Of a DNA stretch of 64,000 nucleotides, positions 9,064 through 18,043 are shown one piece after another; the stretch's first letter is position 1; the number at the start of each line of letters is the position of its first letter. This DNA comes from Sva-07 sp035527095 (GTDB lineage: Bacteria; Actinomycetota; Acidimicrobiia; Acidimicrobiales; Ilumatobacteraceae): positions 17,184-81,183 of the forward strand of contig DATLBC010000125.1 of NCBI GenBank assembly GCA_035527095.1, in the 5' to 3' direction. The position numbers were made by a program, and so were the translations under genes. The notes beneath the pieces are model-generated. The model was not told where the DNA came from and did no database searches. It saw nothing but the letters and a program-made list of their open reading frames with translations.

Positions 9064-9094
9064 TCCCGCTTACAGGCCACCTCACCATTGCCAC
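9064..9094 (+). repeat. Right copy of 31-base rnpB 3'-end repeat (putative attachment site)
   Basis: Perfect copy of 3938-3968, including the 3' strand of RNase P helix P1, but without any other part of the RNA. It sits in the short gap between the adenylate cyclase and the arylsulfotransferase-like gene. No other feature was seen in the 263 bases between those genes. Confidence 0.85.
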
Positions 9095-9136
9095 GACGCC
9101 AACGGGGAACGCTGGGTCTGGGGCGGCACCGACCCC

Positions 9137-9142
9137 TAGGGT
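9137..9142 (+). promoter_or_regulatory. -10 box (TAGGGT) six bases before the start codon
   Basis: TAGGGT fits TANNNT and leaves only six bases to the ATG, with no ribosome-binding site. This is the geometry of a leaderless transcript. Confidence 0.5.
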
Positions 9143-9148
9143 GAGCCG

Positions 9149-10957
9149 ATGCGCCGAACCATCGCTGCCCTTGCAGCCGCCGGACTCCTCCTCACGGCCT
9201 GCAACGACGCCGACCCCTCGGACAGCGACGGGGTCAGCGCTGAGTCGGATTCGGACTCGGGCGCGGATTCGGACTCGGAGGCCGACACCGACGCCGGTGA
9301 GGCGGACAGCGAAGCGGCCGACGGCGACCAGATCGAGGGCATCGCGGTGAACGTCGCACGAAGCGAGCAGATCGGCCTCGTGGCGATCGTGGACATCGAG
9401 TCCGACGAGCCGGTGCGTGCCCGCGTGGTGGCCACCTCCGGTGATCACGTCGTCACGACCCCTGCAACGAGCGAGCCGACCACGACGCTCGAGATACCTG
9501 TCGTCGGGTTGCGTGCGGGACTCGACTACGACCTCGACGTCGAGATCCTCGGCGAGAACGACGCAGATGTCGACGCCGTCAGCGCCAGCTTCACCACGTC
9601 CGATCTCCCGGAATGGATCGCCGACCACGACGTCACGATCGATCCCTCCCGAACCACCGACGGCTACACGATCGTCGAGTTCGACCCGGCGCTTCCGGAC
9701 GACGAGGGCCCGTTCACGCAGTACCTCGTGGCCTACGACACCAGTGGCGAGGTCGTCTGGTACTACACCAACTCCGGAACGCTCGGCGGGGTCGAGCAGA
9801 CCCGTGACGGCACGTTCCTGATGCACTATTGGCCGTTCGGCATCCGGGAGGTCGACATGGCCGGACGAGTGGTTGCGCAGTGGCGACCTCAGCCGAGCGG
9901 CACCGCCGGCGAAACGATCGACGACCAGGCATTGATCGACGGCGTCGACCCCGACCAGGCCGACCTCAACGGCACCGACTTCGAGGGCAATCCCGGCGAC
10001 GCCGAGGCGTTGCCGGTGCGGGCCGACTGGGTCGACCTGACCAGTTTCCACCACGAGAACTGGCCGATGCCGAACGGCAACATCCTTGCGCTCTCGACCA
10101 CGAACCACGAGTTGACCGCCGAGCAACAGGCGGCTCTGTGCCCCGGCGACCCGATCGACTTCGACATCATCAGCGACGTGGTGGTCGAGTACGAGCCCGA
10201 CGGCACGGTGCTCAGGACCTGGGACCTCTGGGATGCCGTCGACGTGATGGAGTTCCCGGGCAGCTCGATGTGCGAAGACGACAGCCTGTTCGCCGAGCCC
10301 GAGCACCGCGACTGGACCCACGCGAACAGCGCGATGTACGACCCCGAGCGCGACGCCGTGCTCATCTCGTCGCGCCATACCGATCAGATCATCGCGTTCG
10401 ACCATCTCGACACCGAGGGGCCGCAGGCCCAGCTGCGATGGATTCTCGGCGCCGGCGCCACCATCGACATCGACGGCGACCTCCCGTACCACCAGCACGC
10501 CGTCGAGGTGCTGCCAGACGGCGCGCTCGTCGTGTTCGACAACGGCAACGGTCGACCCGGCACCGATCCGGACGACCCCCAGAACCTGCCGTACAGCCGA
10601 GCGGTCGTCTACGACGTCGACGACAGCTCAAGCGACCCGAGCGAGTGGAGCGCGAGCCAGCGTTGGGAGTATCGCGCCGAGTTCGACGACGGCACCCCCG
10701 TCTACACGGACTTCATCGGCGATGCCGACGTTCTCGACAATGGCAACGTGCTGATCACCTTCGGTGGCATCGGCTCGTTCCCGCCGAGCCCGGAAGACCC
10801 CTTGAGCGCCCTGATCGTCGAGGTCGTTCCCTCGGGCACCTCGGGCGGCGACGTCGCGATGCAGATCACCTCGAAGGCCGGCCAGCCCAACACCGCGTAT
10901 CGCTCCGAGCAGATCTCGTCGTTCTACGTCGGCGACGCCTGGTCGACGGCGGGCTGA
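9149..10957 (+). CDS. Arylsulfotransferase (ASST)-like lipoprotein
   Basis: This 602-residue protein has a lipoprotein signal (AAAGLLLTACNDAD) followed by an acidic Ser/Asp/Glu-rich linker of about 40 residues. It then carries a small beta domain (about 65-150) and a large beta-propeller region of the arylsulfotransferase family. Propeller segments include GEVVWYYTNSGTLGGVEQTRDGTF, SFHHENWPMPNGNILAL, HRDWTHANSAMYDPERDAVLISSRHTDQI and the conserved HQHAVEVLPDGALVVFDNG. Family enzymes transfer sulfate between phenols in the cell envelope, but many actinobacterial members are uncharacterised. The conserved histidines (HHEN, WTHAN, YHQHA) are present. It lies just outside the right repeat of the putative element and is probably not part of it. 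Confidence 0.8.
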   Translation: MRRTIAALAAAGLLLTACNDADPSDSDGVSAESDSDSGADSDSEADTDAGEADSEAADGDQIEGIAVNVARSEQIGLVAIVDIESDEPVRARVVATSGDHVVTTPATSEPTTTLEIPVVGLRAGLDYDLDVEILGENDADVDAVSASFTTSDLPEWIADHDVTIDPSRTTDGYTIVEFDPALPDDEGPFTQYLVAYDTSGEVVWYYTNSGTLGGVEQTRDGTFLMHYWPFGIREVDMAGRVVAQWRPQPSGTAGETIDDQALIDGVDPDQADLNGTDFEGNPGDAEALPVRADWVDLTSFHHENWPMPNGNILALSTTNHELTAEQQAALCPGDPIDFDIISDVVVEYEPDGTVLRTWDLWDAVDVMEFPGSSMCEDDSLFAEPEHRDWTHANSAMYDPERDAVLISSRHTDQIIAFDHLDTEGPQAQLRWILGAGATIDIDGDLPYHQHAVEVLPDGALVVFDNGNGRPGTDPDDPQNLPYSRAVVYDVDDSSSDPSEWSASQRWEYRAEFDDGTPVYTDFIGDADVLDNGNVLITFGGIGSFPPSPEDPLSALIVEVVPSGTSGGDVAMQITSKAGQPNTAYRSEQISSFYVGDAWSTAG

Positions 10958-11072
10958 CCCGCGGTCCCACCACGGCGAGATCAGGCACCGAGGCCAACCC
11001 GACCCGGCCGCAGAGAATCACGCCGTCCGATCCCTTCCGGCACGGGTAGCCCCGGCTAGGTTGCGGAACGAC

Positions 11073-13226
11073 ATGGGGGCGTCTCGAAGCGGCCTGAGCG
11101 CCACGCAACTGCAACGGGCCGCTTGGCAACTGCTCCCCGCGGGCGGGTTGATCGCGGTCCAGTTGGTCTTCTTCGGCATGCCGGCCGGCGCCTGGGTACG
11201 TGGTGTGATCCTTGGCCTGCTCACTGCGCTGTTGGCGATGGGCATGGCGCTCGTCTACCGAGCGAACCGAGTGATCAACTTCGCCCAGGCCGACCTCGGT
11301 TTCGTCCCCACGTCGCTCGCCGTCGGACTGATCGTCTTCTCCGGTCTGCCGTACCTCTTCGGGTTCGGTGTCGGACTCGTGGCGGCGGTCGCATTGGGCG
11401 TGATCGTCGAGCTCGCGTTCGTTCGACGGTTCGCCAAGGCGTCGCGCCTCGTCCTCACCGTTGCCACCATCGGGATCACTCAACTCCTCGCCGTGCTGGC
11501 CTTGCTCGTGCCGCGGATGTGGGGCGAGAGCGCCGCCTCGCAGCGCATTCCCCCACCAGTCGACTGGAAGCTCACGATCGGCACGTTCATCCTGTCGGCC
11601 AACGACCTGATCGCGCTGATCGTCGCACCGCTCGCCATGGTCGCCGTCGCCGTGTTCCTCGGGACCACCAGGCTCGGCACCGCCATCCGCGGTTCGGCGG
11701 AACGCAGCGAGCGGGCACTGATGCTCGGCATCCCGGTCGCCTGGCTCTCCACGCTGGTGTGGGGCATCGCCGCTGCGCTGTCGTTCCTCGCGCTGTTCCT
11801 GCGCGCCGGCATCCTCGGTGTTCCGCTCGGCGCGGCACTCAGCCTCACGACGCTCGTGCTCGCCCTCGCCGCCCTCGTGATCGGCCGCCTCCGACACCTC
11901 CCCACGGTCGCCACGACCGCCATCGCGCTCGGCGTGCTCGAATACGGCGTCGCGTGGAACGCGAGCAGCCCGCTGCTGGTCATGCCGATCCTCGGCGCTG
12001 CAGTCCTCGTGGCGCTGCTGCTCCAGCGCCGCCAGTACGGACGCGCTGACCGCGACGAGTCCGCGGCGTGGCGCCTCGCCGACGAAGTCCGTGCCTTGCA
12101 GCCATGGGTCGCTCGGCTGCCCCTCGTACGGCTGTTGCGCTGGGGCACGGCCACGCTCATCCTCGTGGGCCTCGCGCTGATCCCCCTGCTGCTGCGCACC
12201 GATCAGATCATCAAGGCGAGCGCCGTCGTCGTGTTTGCCGTGATCGGGTTGTCGCTCGTCGTGCTGTCGGGCTGGGCCGGACAGATCTCGCTCGGCCAGA
12301 TGGCATTCGTCGCGATCGGCGCCGCCGTGAGCGGCAAGGCCACGATCACCTGGAATGTCGACATGTCGCTGGCATTGGTGCTCGGCGGCGTCGCTGGCGC
12401 GATCGCCGCACTGGTCGTCGGCCTCCCGGCGCTTCGCCTACGCGGGCTCTACCTCGCTGTCACCACCCTCGTGTTCGCGCTGGCGGTCAACTCCTGGTTG
12501 CTCAACCGTCAGTTCTTCGACTGGGTTCCGCAGGAACGGATCGAGCGCCTCCCCCTGTTCGGACGCATCGACGTGTCGACCCCCACGCGCTTCTACATCT
12601 ACACGCTCGTCGTGCTCGCCCTGGTGTACCTGGCTCTGCGAGGGGTCCGCCACAGCCGGACCGGACGAGCCATCGTCGCCCTGCGCGAGAACGAACTCGC
12701 CGCCCAGGCGTTCTCCGTGTCGCCGGTTCCGGTCAAGCTCACGGCGTTCATCACCTCGGGCTTCGTCGCCGGGATCGCCGGGGGGCTCTTCGTGCATCTC
12801 AGCCAGAGCTTCGATCTCGCCAGCTACGGGGCGGTGATCAGCCTCGAGGTGTTCACCGCGTCGGTCGTCGGCGGGCTCGGCGCCCTGTTCGGCGGGGTGC
12901 TCGGAGCGGTGTTCCTCAAGGGCAGCGAGTGGTTCATCACCTCGCCGGAATGGCGGCTGTTGTCGTCGGCCCTCGGCGTACTGATCGTGCTGTTGATCAT
13001 CCCGGGCGGTCTCGCAAGCCTCGTGATCAAGATTCGAGACTGGTACGTCGAGGTCGTCCTGCGCCGCAGCAGCGTCGACCCGGACGACGCCACAGCCCAA
13101 CCGCCATCCGCATCGCCCGCGACAAGCGCGAACGGCGTCGACCCGTCCACGCAATTGAACGGTACCGGGCCGACACCAGAGGTGGCCGACGACGACTTGG
13201 CGTCGGCCGAACGGAGTGCGACGTGA
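11073..13226 (+). CDS. LivH-LivM fused ABC transporter permease
   Basis: This 717-residue polytopic membrane protein joins both permease subunits of a branched-chain-amino-acid-type ABC importer. Residues about 20-300 are LivH-like (GLLTALLAMGMALVYRANRVINFAQADLG, then LGTAIRGSAERSERALMLGI). Residues about 360-685 are LivM-like (SGWAGQISLGQMAFVAIGAAVSG, LPALRLRGLYLAVTTLVFALA, RTGRAIVALRENELAAQAF). A hydrophilic tail of about 40 residues follows. The ATG at 11073 was chosen over an upstream TTG. The stop codon overlaps the next gene's GTG start. The substrate may be an amino acid or another small carboxylate or amide. Confidence 0.9.
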   Translation: MGASRSGLSATQLQRAAWQLLPAGGLIAVQLVFFGMPAGAWVRGVILGLLTALLAMGMALVYRANRVINFAQADLGFVPTSLAVGLIVFSGLPYLFGFGVGLVAAVALGVIVELAFVRRFAKASRLVLTVATIGITQLLAVLALLVPRMWGESAASQRIPPPVDWKLTIGTFILSANDLIALIVAPLAMVAVAVFLGTTRLGTAIRGSAERSERALMLGIPVAWLSTLVWGIAAALSFLALFLRAGILGVPLGAALSLTTLVLALAALVIGRLRHLPTVATTAIALGVLEYGVAWNASSPLLVMPILGAAVLVALLLQRRQYGRADRDESAAWRLADEVRALQPWVARLPLVRLLRWGTATLILVGLALIPLLLRTDQIIKASAVVVFAVIGLSLVVLSGWAGQISLGQMAFVAIGAAVSGKATITWNVDMSLALVLGGVAGAIAALVVGLPALRLRGLYLAVTTLVFALAVNSWLLNRQFFDWVPQERIERLPLFGRIDVSTPTRFYIYTLVVLALVYLALRGVRHSRTGRAIVALRENELAAQAFSVSPVPVKLTAFITSGFVAGIAGGLFVHLSQSFDLASYGAVISLEVFTASVVGGLGALFGGVLGAVFLKGSEWFITSPEWRLLSSALGVLIVLLIIPGGLASLVIKIRDWYVEVVLRRSSVDPDDATAQPPSASPATSANGVDPSTQLNGTGPTPEVADDDLASAERSAT

Positions 13227-16180
13227 CCGCACCCGACCAGACCGCTCCCATGGTCAAACGGTTCGCCTACGGCGTGCGCCACCCCAAGCAGTGGATGACC
13301 GACCTCTGCGGCGGCGAGGCGGCATTCCCGCTGATCATCCTGTTCGGACTGAACGCAGTCGACGAACTGGATCGCACCGCGTTCGGCATCCTGCTGCCCG
13401 AGATCCGCGAGTCGTTCGACATCAACATCTCCACGGCGCTGTCGATCGTGGCGCTGTCCTCGATCGCAGCGCTGGCGCTGCAAGTCCCGATTGCCCAATA
13501 CGCCGACAAGTCCAAGCGCATCCCGCTCGTCGTCGGCGGCGCCCTGATGTGGGCCATGTTCTCCGGCATGACCGGCCTCGCCACCGGGCTGATTCTGCTC
13601 ACGATCGCCCGCTCAGGGTCTGCGCTCGGCAAAGCGGTGATCGACCCCACGCACAACTCCCTGATCGCCGACTACTACCCGATCGAATCCAGGTCGAGGG
13701 TCTACAGCTTCCACCGAGCGGCAAACGCTGTCGGCGCCTTCATCGGCCCGCTGACCGCCGGCATGCTGGCGTACTACTTCGACTGGCGCGTGCCGTTCCT
13801 GGTGTTCGTGATCCCCACGGTGATCTTCGCCGTGCTCGCATTGCGGATGAAGGAACCGATCAGGGGCCGTTGGGAGCGCCAGGCCACCGGCGCGTCGCAG
13901 GACATCATCGACACCGAGGAGGAGTCGCCGTCGTTCGCCGAGAGTTGGCGCACAGCCCACAAGGTCAAGGCACTGCAGCGCATCTGGTGGAGCCTGCCGT
14001 TCCTCGCGACGTCGTTGATCGGCTTCGTCACCCTCGCGGCGCTGCTCTACGAGCAGAAGTTCAACCTCGACGAACGCGCCCGCGGCGTCGCCGCAGCCGT
14101 CGCCGAACCTTTCGCGCTCGTCGGGCTCGTGATCGGAGCCCGCATCGCCACCCGGCGCTTCGTCGGCAACATCAAAGGCCTGATCAGGTTCGTCGCCTCG
14201 GTGGCCCTGCTCACGTCGTTCGCCTCCGCCGGATTCGCCTTCGCCCCGAACGTGTACATCGCCGTTGCGCTCAATTGCGTCATCTCCGCATCGCTCGCGA
14301 TCATCGGCCCCGGGGTGCTCGCCGCGCTCTCGCTGGCGATCCCGCCCCGGGCCCGGGCGACCGGTTTCGCCATCGGATCGCTGTGGGTGATCCCCGGGTT
14401 GTTCGTGCTGCCCGTGATCGGCTGGATCGCCGACAACTGGTCGATCGAGATCGGCATGCTCGTGATGATCCCGATGTTCATCATCGGCGCCCTCGTGCTG
14501 CGCAGCGTCGCTGACGTGATCGACGACGACATCGCCCAGGTGTGGCAGTCCGCTGCGGCTCGCTCCGAAGTGCTCTACGACCGCCGCCAGGGACACACCA
14601 GCCTGCTGCTGCTCAAGGGCGTCGAGGCCGGCTACGACAACCGCACCGTGCTCCACGGCATCGACCTGCGGCTCGACGAGGGCGAGGTGGTCGCGCTGCT
14701 CGGCACCAACGGCGCCGGCAAGTCGACGCTGTTGAAGTCGATCTCGGGCATCGTCGAAGCCGACCGCGGGGCCATCGTGCTCGACGGACGCGACATCACT
14801 CACGCCCCGCCGAACGAGATCGCCGCGCTCGGCATCGTGCAGATGCCCGGCGGCCAGGGCGTGTTCGGGTCGCTCACGGTCAAGGAGAACCTCGAGCTGG
14901 CCGGGTGGACCAACCGACGCGACCCCGCCGGCGTCGAAGCGGCCACCGCCGAGGTGCTGGAGATCTTCCCCATCCTCGCGGATCGCCTCGATTCTCCGGC
15001 CGCCAACATGTCCGGTGGCCAGCAACAGATGCTGGCGCTGGCGATGAGCTTCGTGATGCGACCGAAGGTGCTGCTGATCGATGAACTGTCACTCGGCCTC
15101 GCGCCCGTCGTAGTCGGCCAACTCCTTCCGATCGTGCGCCGCATGGCCGACGACGGCGTCACCGTGGTGCTGGTCGAGCAGAGTGTCAATGTGGCGCTCA
15201 CCGTTGCCGAGCGGGCCTACTTCATGGAGCGTGGCACCATCCGCTTCGACGGTCCCACCGCCGAGCTGCTCGAACGACCCGACCTGTTGCGCTCGGTCTT
15301 TCTCTCTGCAGCGCACGCCGACGACGACGGCACCGGCGGCGCGGACACCGATCTCGATCAGGCGGTGATCGACCGGACCGAGGCACCGGTCTTGTCGGTC
15401 GTCGAACTCGCGGTCACCTTCGGTGGGATCCGGGCCGTCAACGGCGCCTCGTTCGACGTGTGGCCCCGCGAGATCGTCGGCATGATCGGCCCGAACGGCG
15501 CCGGCAAGACCACTGTGTTCGACCTGATCTCCGGTTTCACCCCGCTCGACGAGGGCCACATCTTGATGAACGGCCGCAGCATCACCGATCTGAACTCGGC
15601 GAGCCGTGCAGCGCTGGGCCTCGGACGGTCCTTCCAGGACGCCCGCCTGTTCCCCGAGTTGACCGTCGCCGAGACGCTCGCCGTTGCGCAGGAACGCTTT
15701 GTGGGAAGCCGCAGCATCGTGGTCGCCGCGCTCCATCTGCCGATGGTCGTCGATTCCGAGCAGCACGTCGCCATGCGCGTCGACGAACTCATCGAACTGA
15801 TGGGACTCGGCGACTACCGCCACAAGTTCGTACGGGAGCTGTCCACCGGCACTCGACGTGTCGTCGACCTGGCGTGCCTCGTTGCACACCGGCCGGCGGT
15901 GATCCTGTTGGATGAACCCACCTCGGGTATCGCCCAACGCGAGGTGGAAGCGCTGGCGCCGGTGATCCGACGGCTGCGCGACGAGATGGGCGCGAGCCTG
16001 GTCATCGTCGAACACGACATCCCGTTCGTGTCCGGCGTCTCCGACCGGTTGCTCGCACTCGAACAAGGTCTGGTCATCGCGACCGGACCGCCAGCGGACG
16101 TTCTGGCCCATCCAGACGTCATCGAGTCATACCTCGGCACTTCCGGTGCCGCGATCACCCGATCAGGGGGAACGGAGTAG
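13223..16180 (+). CDS. MFS transporter fused to LivF-type and LivG-type ABC ATPases
   Basis: This single 985-residue frame has three parts. Residues about 30-445 form a 12-helix major-facilitator domain (NAVDELDRTAFGILLPEI, VPIAQYADKSKRIPLVVGG, AIPPRARATGFAIGSLW). Residues about 455-690 are a LivF-like ATPase with Walker A GTNGAGKST at 494, signature MSGGQ at 596-600, Walker B VLLIDE, and VEQS in place of the switch His, as is usual in LivF. Residues about 715-975 are a LivG-like ATPase with Walker A GPNGAGKT at 756, an altered signature LSTGTRR, Walker B VILLDEPTS and switch VEHD. It starts with GTG inside the permease stop. It supplies both ATPases for the fused permease; what the MFS part adds is unknown. 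No stop or frameshift separates the parts. Confidence 0.9.
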   Translation: MTAPDQTAPMVKRFAYGVRHPKQWMTDLCGGEAAFPLIILFGLNAVDELDRTAFGILLPEIRESFDINISTALSIVALSSIAALALQVPIAQYADKSKRIPLVVGGALMWAMFSGMTGLATGLILLTIARSGSALGKAVIDPTHNSLIADYYPIESRSRVYSFHRAANAVGAFIGPLTAGMLAYYFDWRVPFLVFVIPTVIFAVLALRMKEPIRGRWERQATGASQDIIDTEEESPSFAESWRTAHKVKALQRIWWSLPFLATSLIGFVTLAALLYEQKFNLDERARGVAAAVAEPFALVGLVIGARIATRRFVGNIKGLIRFVASVALLTSFASAGFAFAPNVYIAVALNCVISASLAIIGPGVLAALSLAIPPRARATGFAIGSLWVIPGLFVLPVIGWIADNWSIEIGMLVMIPMFIIGALVLRSVADVIDDDIAQVWQSAAARSEVLYDRRQGHTSLLLLKGVEAGYDNRTVLHGIDLRLDEGEVVALLGTNGAGKSTLLKSISGIVEADRGAIVLDGRDITHAPPNEIAALGIVQMPGGQGVFGSLTVKENLELAGWTNRRDPAGVEAATAEVLEIFPILADRLDSPAANMSGGQQQMLALAMSFVMRPKVLLIDELSLGLAPVVVGQLLPIVRRMADDGVTVVLVEQSVNVALTVAERAYFMERGTIRFDGPTAELLERPDLLRSVFLSAAHADDDGTGGADTDLDQAVIDRTEAPVLSVVELAVTFGGIRAVNGASFDVWPREIVGMIGPNGAGKTTVFDLISGFTPLDEGHILMNGRSITDLNSASRAALGLGRSFQDARLFPELTVAETLAVAQERFVGSRSIVVAALHLPMVVDSEQHVAMRVDELIELMGLGDYRHKFVRELSTGTRRVVDLACLVAHRPAVILLDEPTSGIAQREVEALAPVIRRLRDEMGASLVIVEHDIPFVSGVSDRLLALEQGLVIATGPPADVLAHPDVIESYLGTSGAAITRSGGTE

Positions 16181-16183
16181 ATC

Positions 16184-17977
16184 ATGCAACCAGCACAGGC
16201 AGAGGGCGGGGGCTCCTCGTCGAACACTCTCAAGAAGTGGGGACCGATCGGAGCGATCGTGCTCGTCATCGCGGCGGTGGCCGGCATCGTCCTCGTCACG
16301 AGCAGCGACGACGACGACGGTGATGCCGGCGCCGACACGACCACCGCGGTCACCGAGGCGCCGGAGGCCACCGATGCGCCGGACACGACCGATGCGCCTG
16401 AGGAGACCACGCCCGACGACACCGAACCCGACGGCGGTGGCGGCGAGATCACGTTCCCGCTGTCGTTCAGTCAAGCCGAGGAGCAGGGCATCGACGTCGC
16501 GTGGGACGAGCGCTGCGACCCCGCGACCGGGAACCTGGCGATCGAGTGGTTCTTCGCTCCCGAGTGCTACGCCCCGTTCGAGGGCGACAACGGCGGCGAG
16601 ACGACCCGAGGCGTCACCGCCGACACGATCAAGGTGGTCCAGTACCAGGGCCCCGACGACGACCCGATCATCAACTACCTGGCCGAACCCATCAGCGTCG
16701 ACGACACGAACGCCGAGTCGCAGCAGACCGCCAACGACATGCTCGGATTGTTCGAGCAGTTCTACGAGTTGTACGGCCGGACGATCGAACTCGAGTTCTA
16801 CGAGAGCACTGGCTTCGCGAACGACCCGACCGTCGCTCGTGCCGACGCGGTGCGGATCGCGGAGGACTTCGAGCCCTTCGTGGTGCTCGGCGGCCCTGCG
16901 CTGACGAATGCGTTCGCCGACGAACTCGCCGCCCGCGGCGTGATGTGCGTGGCGTGCACACCGGGTCAGCCACCGGACTGGTTCGCCGAGCGCGACCCGT
17001 ACGTGTACAGCCTTGGGATCAGCGCCGCCCAGAGTCGGGCGCACGCCACCGAGTTCATCTCGAAGCAGATTGTCGGCGGCAACGCCGACTTCGCCGGCGA
17101 CGAGGCGTTCCAGGCGCAACCCCGCTCGTTCGGACACGTGTGGATCTCGTCGAGCCCGGAGTCACCGGTGATCGCCGCGGCGTTCGAAGCCGACCTCACC
17201 GAGGCCGGCGCTGCCATCGTCGAGTCGTTGCCCTACGAACTCAATCCGGCAACCATCCAGGCCCAGGCGTCGCAGATCATCGCCAAGCTGAAGGCGTCGG
17301 GCGTCAGCACGGTGATCCTGGTCAGCGATGGCATCGCTCCTCGCGACCTCACCAACGAAGCGACCGCCCAGGAGTACTTCCCGGAGTGGATCATCGCGGC
17401 GCCGGCCCTGTCGGACCTCACGGCGTTCGGGCGAACCTACGACCAGACGCAGTGGGCGCACGCCGTTGCGATCCGGGCCGACACTGCGGTTCCGGTGACG
17501 CCCGAGATCTCCGGGTTCTACGGGTTGTATCAGTGGTTCATGGGTGCCGAGCCACCGGCCAAGGACACGATCACGTTGCTGATCTCGCCGTACACGCTCC
17601 TGGCGGCCAACCTGCAAGCGGTCGGCCCGAACCTCACACCGGAGACGTTCCGTGATGCCCTGTTCGCCGGTGGCGGCACGACGCCGGCGCTCACGGAGCC
17701 ACTGTTGACCTACGGCGACAAGGGCATCTGGCCCGACACCGACTTCAACGGCATCGACGACGCCACCCTCGTGTGGTGGGATCCCACCGCCGTCGGGCCC
17801 GACGAGATCCGCAAGGAGGGCACCGGCATGTGGGCGTTCGTCGACGGCGGCAAGCGCTACCTACCCGGCGAGTGGCCGACGGAGAACAAGCTGTTCGACC
17901 CCGAAGGCGCCGTGACCATCTACGAGGTGGCGCCACCCGAGGAGACCCCGCCGGACTACCCCAGCCCCGCCGGCTGA
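16184..17977 (+). CDS. Membrane-anchored substrate-binding protein of the Liv-type transporter
   Basis: The gene starts three bases after the ATPase fusion. The 597-residue protein has one N-terminal membrane helix (WGPIGAIVLVIAAVAGIVLV) without a lipobox cysteine, then a Thr/Asp/Glu/Pro-rich linker, then a two-lobed periplasmic-binding domain from about residue 80. The pattern (TIKVVQYQGPDDDP, AEDFEPFVVLGGPALTNAFADELAARGVMCVACT, SQIIAKLKASGVSTVILVSDG) fits the type 1 binding proteins that serve Liv permeases. The ligand is not evident. It completes a three-polypeptide importer and ends at a strong inverted repeat. Confidence 0.85.
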   Translation: MQPAQAEGGGSSSNTLKKWGPIGAIVLVIAAVAGIVLVTSSDDDDGDAGADTTTAVTEAPEATDAPDTTDAPEETTPDDTEPDGGGGEITFPLSFSQAEEQGIDVAWDERCDPATGNLAIEWFFAPECYAPFEGDNGGETTRGVTADTIKVVQYQGPDDDPIINYLAEPISVDDTNAESQQTANDMLGLFEQFYELYGRTIELEFYESTGFANDPTVARADAVRIAEDFEPFVVLGGPALTNAFADELAARGVMCVACTPGQPPDWFAERDPYVYSLGISAAQSRAHATEFISKQIVGGNADFAGDEAFQAQPRSFGHVWISSSPESPVIAAAFEADLTEAGAAIVESLPYELNPATIQAQASQIIAKLKASGVSTVILVSDGIAPRDLTNEATAQEYFPEWIIAAPALSDLTAFGRTYDQTQWAHAVAIRADTAVPVTPEISGFYGLYQWFMGAEPPAKDTITLLISPYTLLAANLQAVGPNLTPETFRDALFAGGGTTPALTEPLLTYGDKGIWPDTDFNGIDDATLVWWDPTAVGPDEIRKEGTGMWAFVDGGKRYLPGEWPTENKLFDPEGAVTIYEVAPPEETPPDYPSPAG

Positions 17978-18000
17978 GCCGTACAGGTCGATCCCGGCTT

Positions 18001-18043
18001 CTCGTGAACTCGTGCGGGAATAGTTCCCGCACGAGTTCACGAG
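18001..18043. terminator. Perfect 20-bp inverted repeat, likely bidirectional terminator
   Basis: The 20-base arms are exact reverse complements around a three-base loop (TAG). The hairpin lies between two convergent genes. The right arm contains the stop codon of the histidine-phosphatase gene, so that gene's last codons are part of the stem. There is no U-tract, as is common in high-GC Actinobacteria. Confidence 0.75.

Larger units (their letters stand above)
3969..9094. mobile_element. Putative 5.1 kb integrated element at the 3' end of rnpB
   Basis: The interval lies between two perfect 31-base copies of the rnpB 3' end. This is the arrangement left by site-specific integration into a structural RNA gene: the incoming element rebuilds the gene end and displaces the old end to the far side. 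The contents are an IS5-type element, an IS481 remnant, an ABM protein, and a coiled-coil/adenylate cyclase pair. No tyrosine or serine integrase is left inside. It may have been lost where the two insertion sequences now sit, next to the left repeat. Composition does not differ strikingly from the flanks. An alternative is a local segmental duplication or transposition that carried the rnpB tail. Confidence 0.55.

Noticed and set aside
9023..10498. Long minus-strand frame (491 codons) opposite the arylsulfotransferase-like gene
   Set aside because: Antisense shadow without recognisable domains; it also runs through the rnpB repeat copy.
12068..13222. N-terminal extension of the MFS-ABC fusion frame
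   Set aside because: The upstream part is out-of-frame translation of the LivM region. The GTG at 13223 overlaps the permease stop and gives a sensible MFS start.
13613..15025. Minus-strand frame of 470 codons
   Set aside because: Shadow of the MFS-ABC fusion; composition dominated by Gly/Glu/Asp/Arg/His with no fold.
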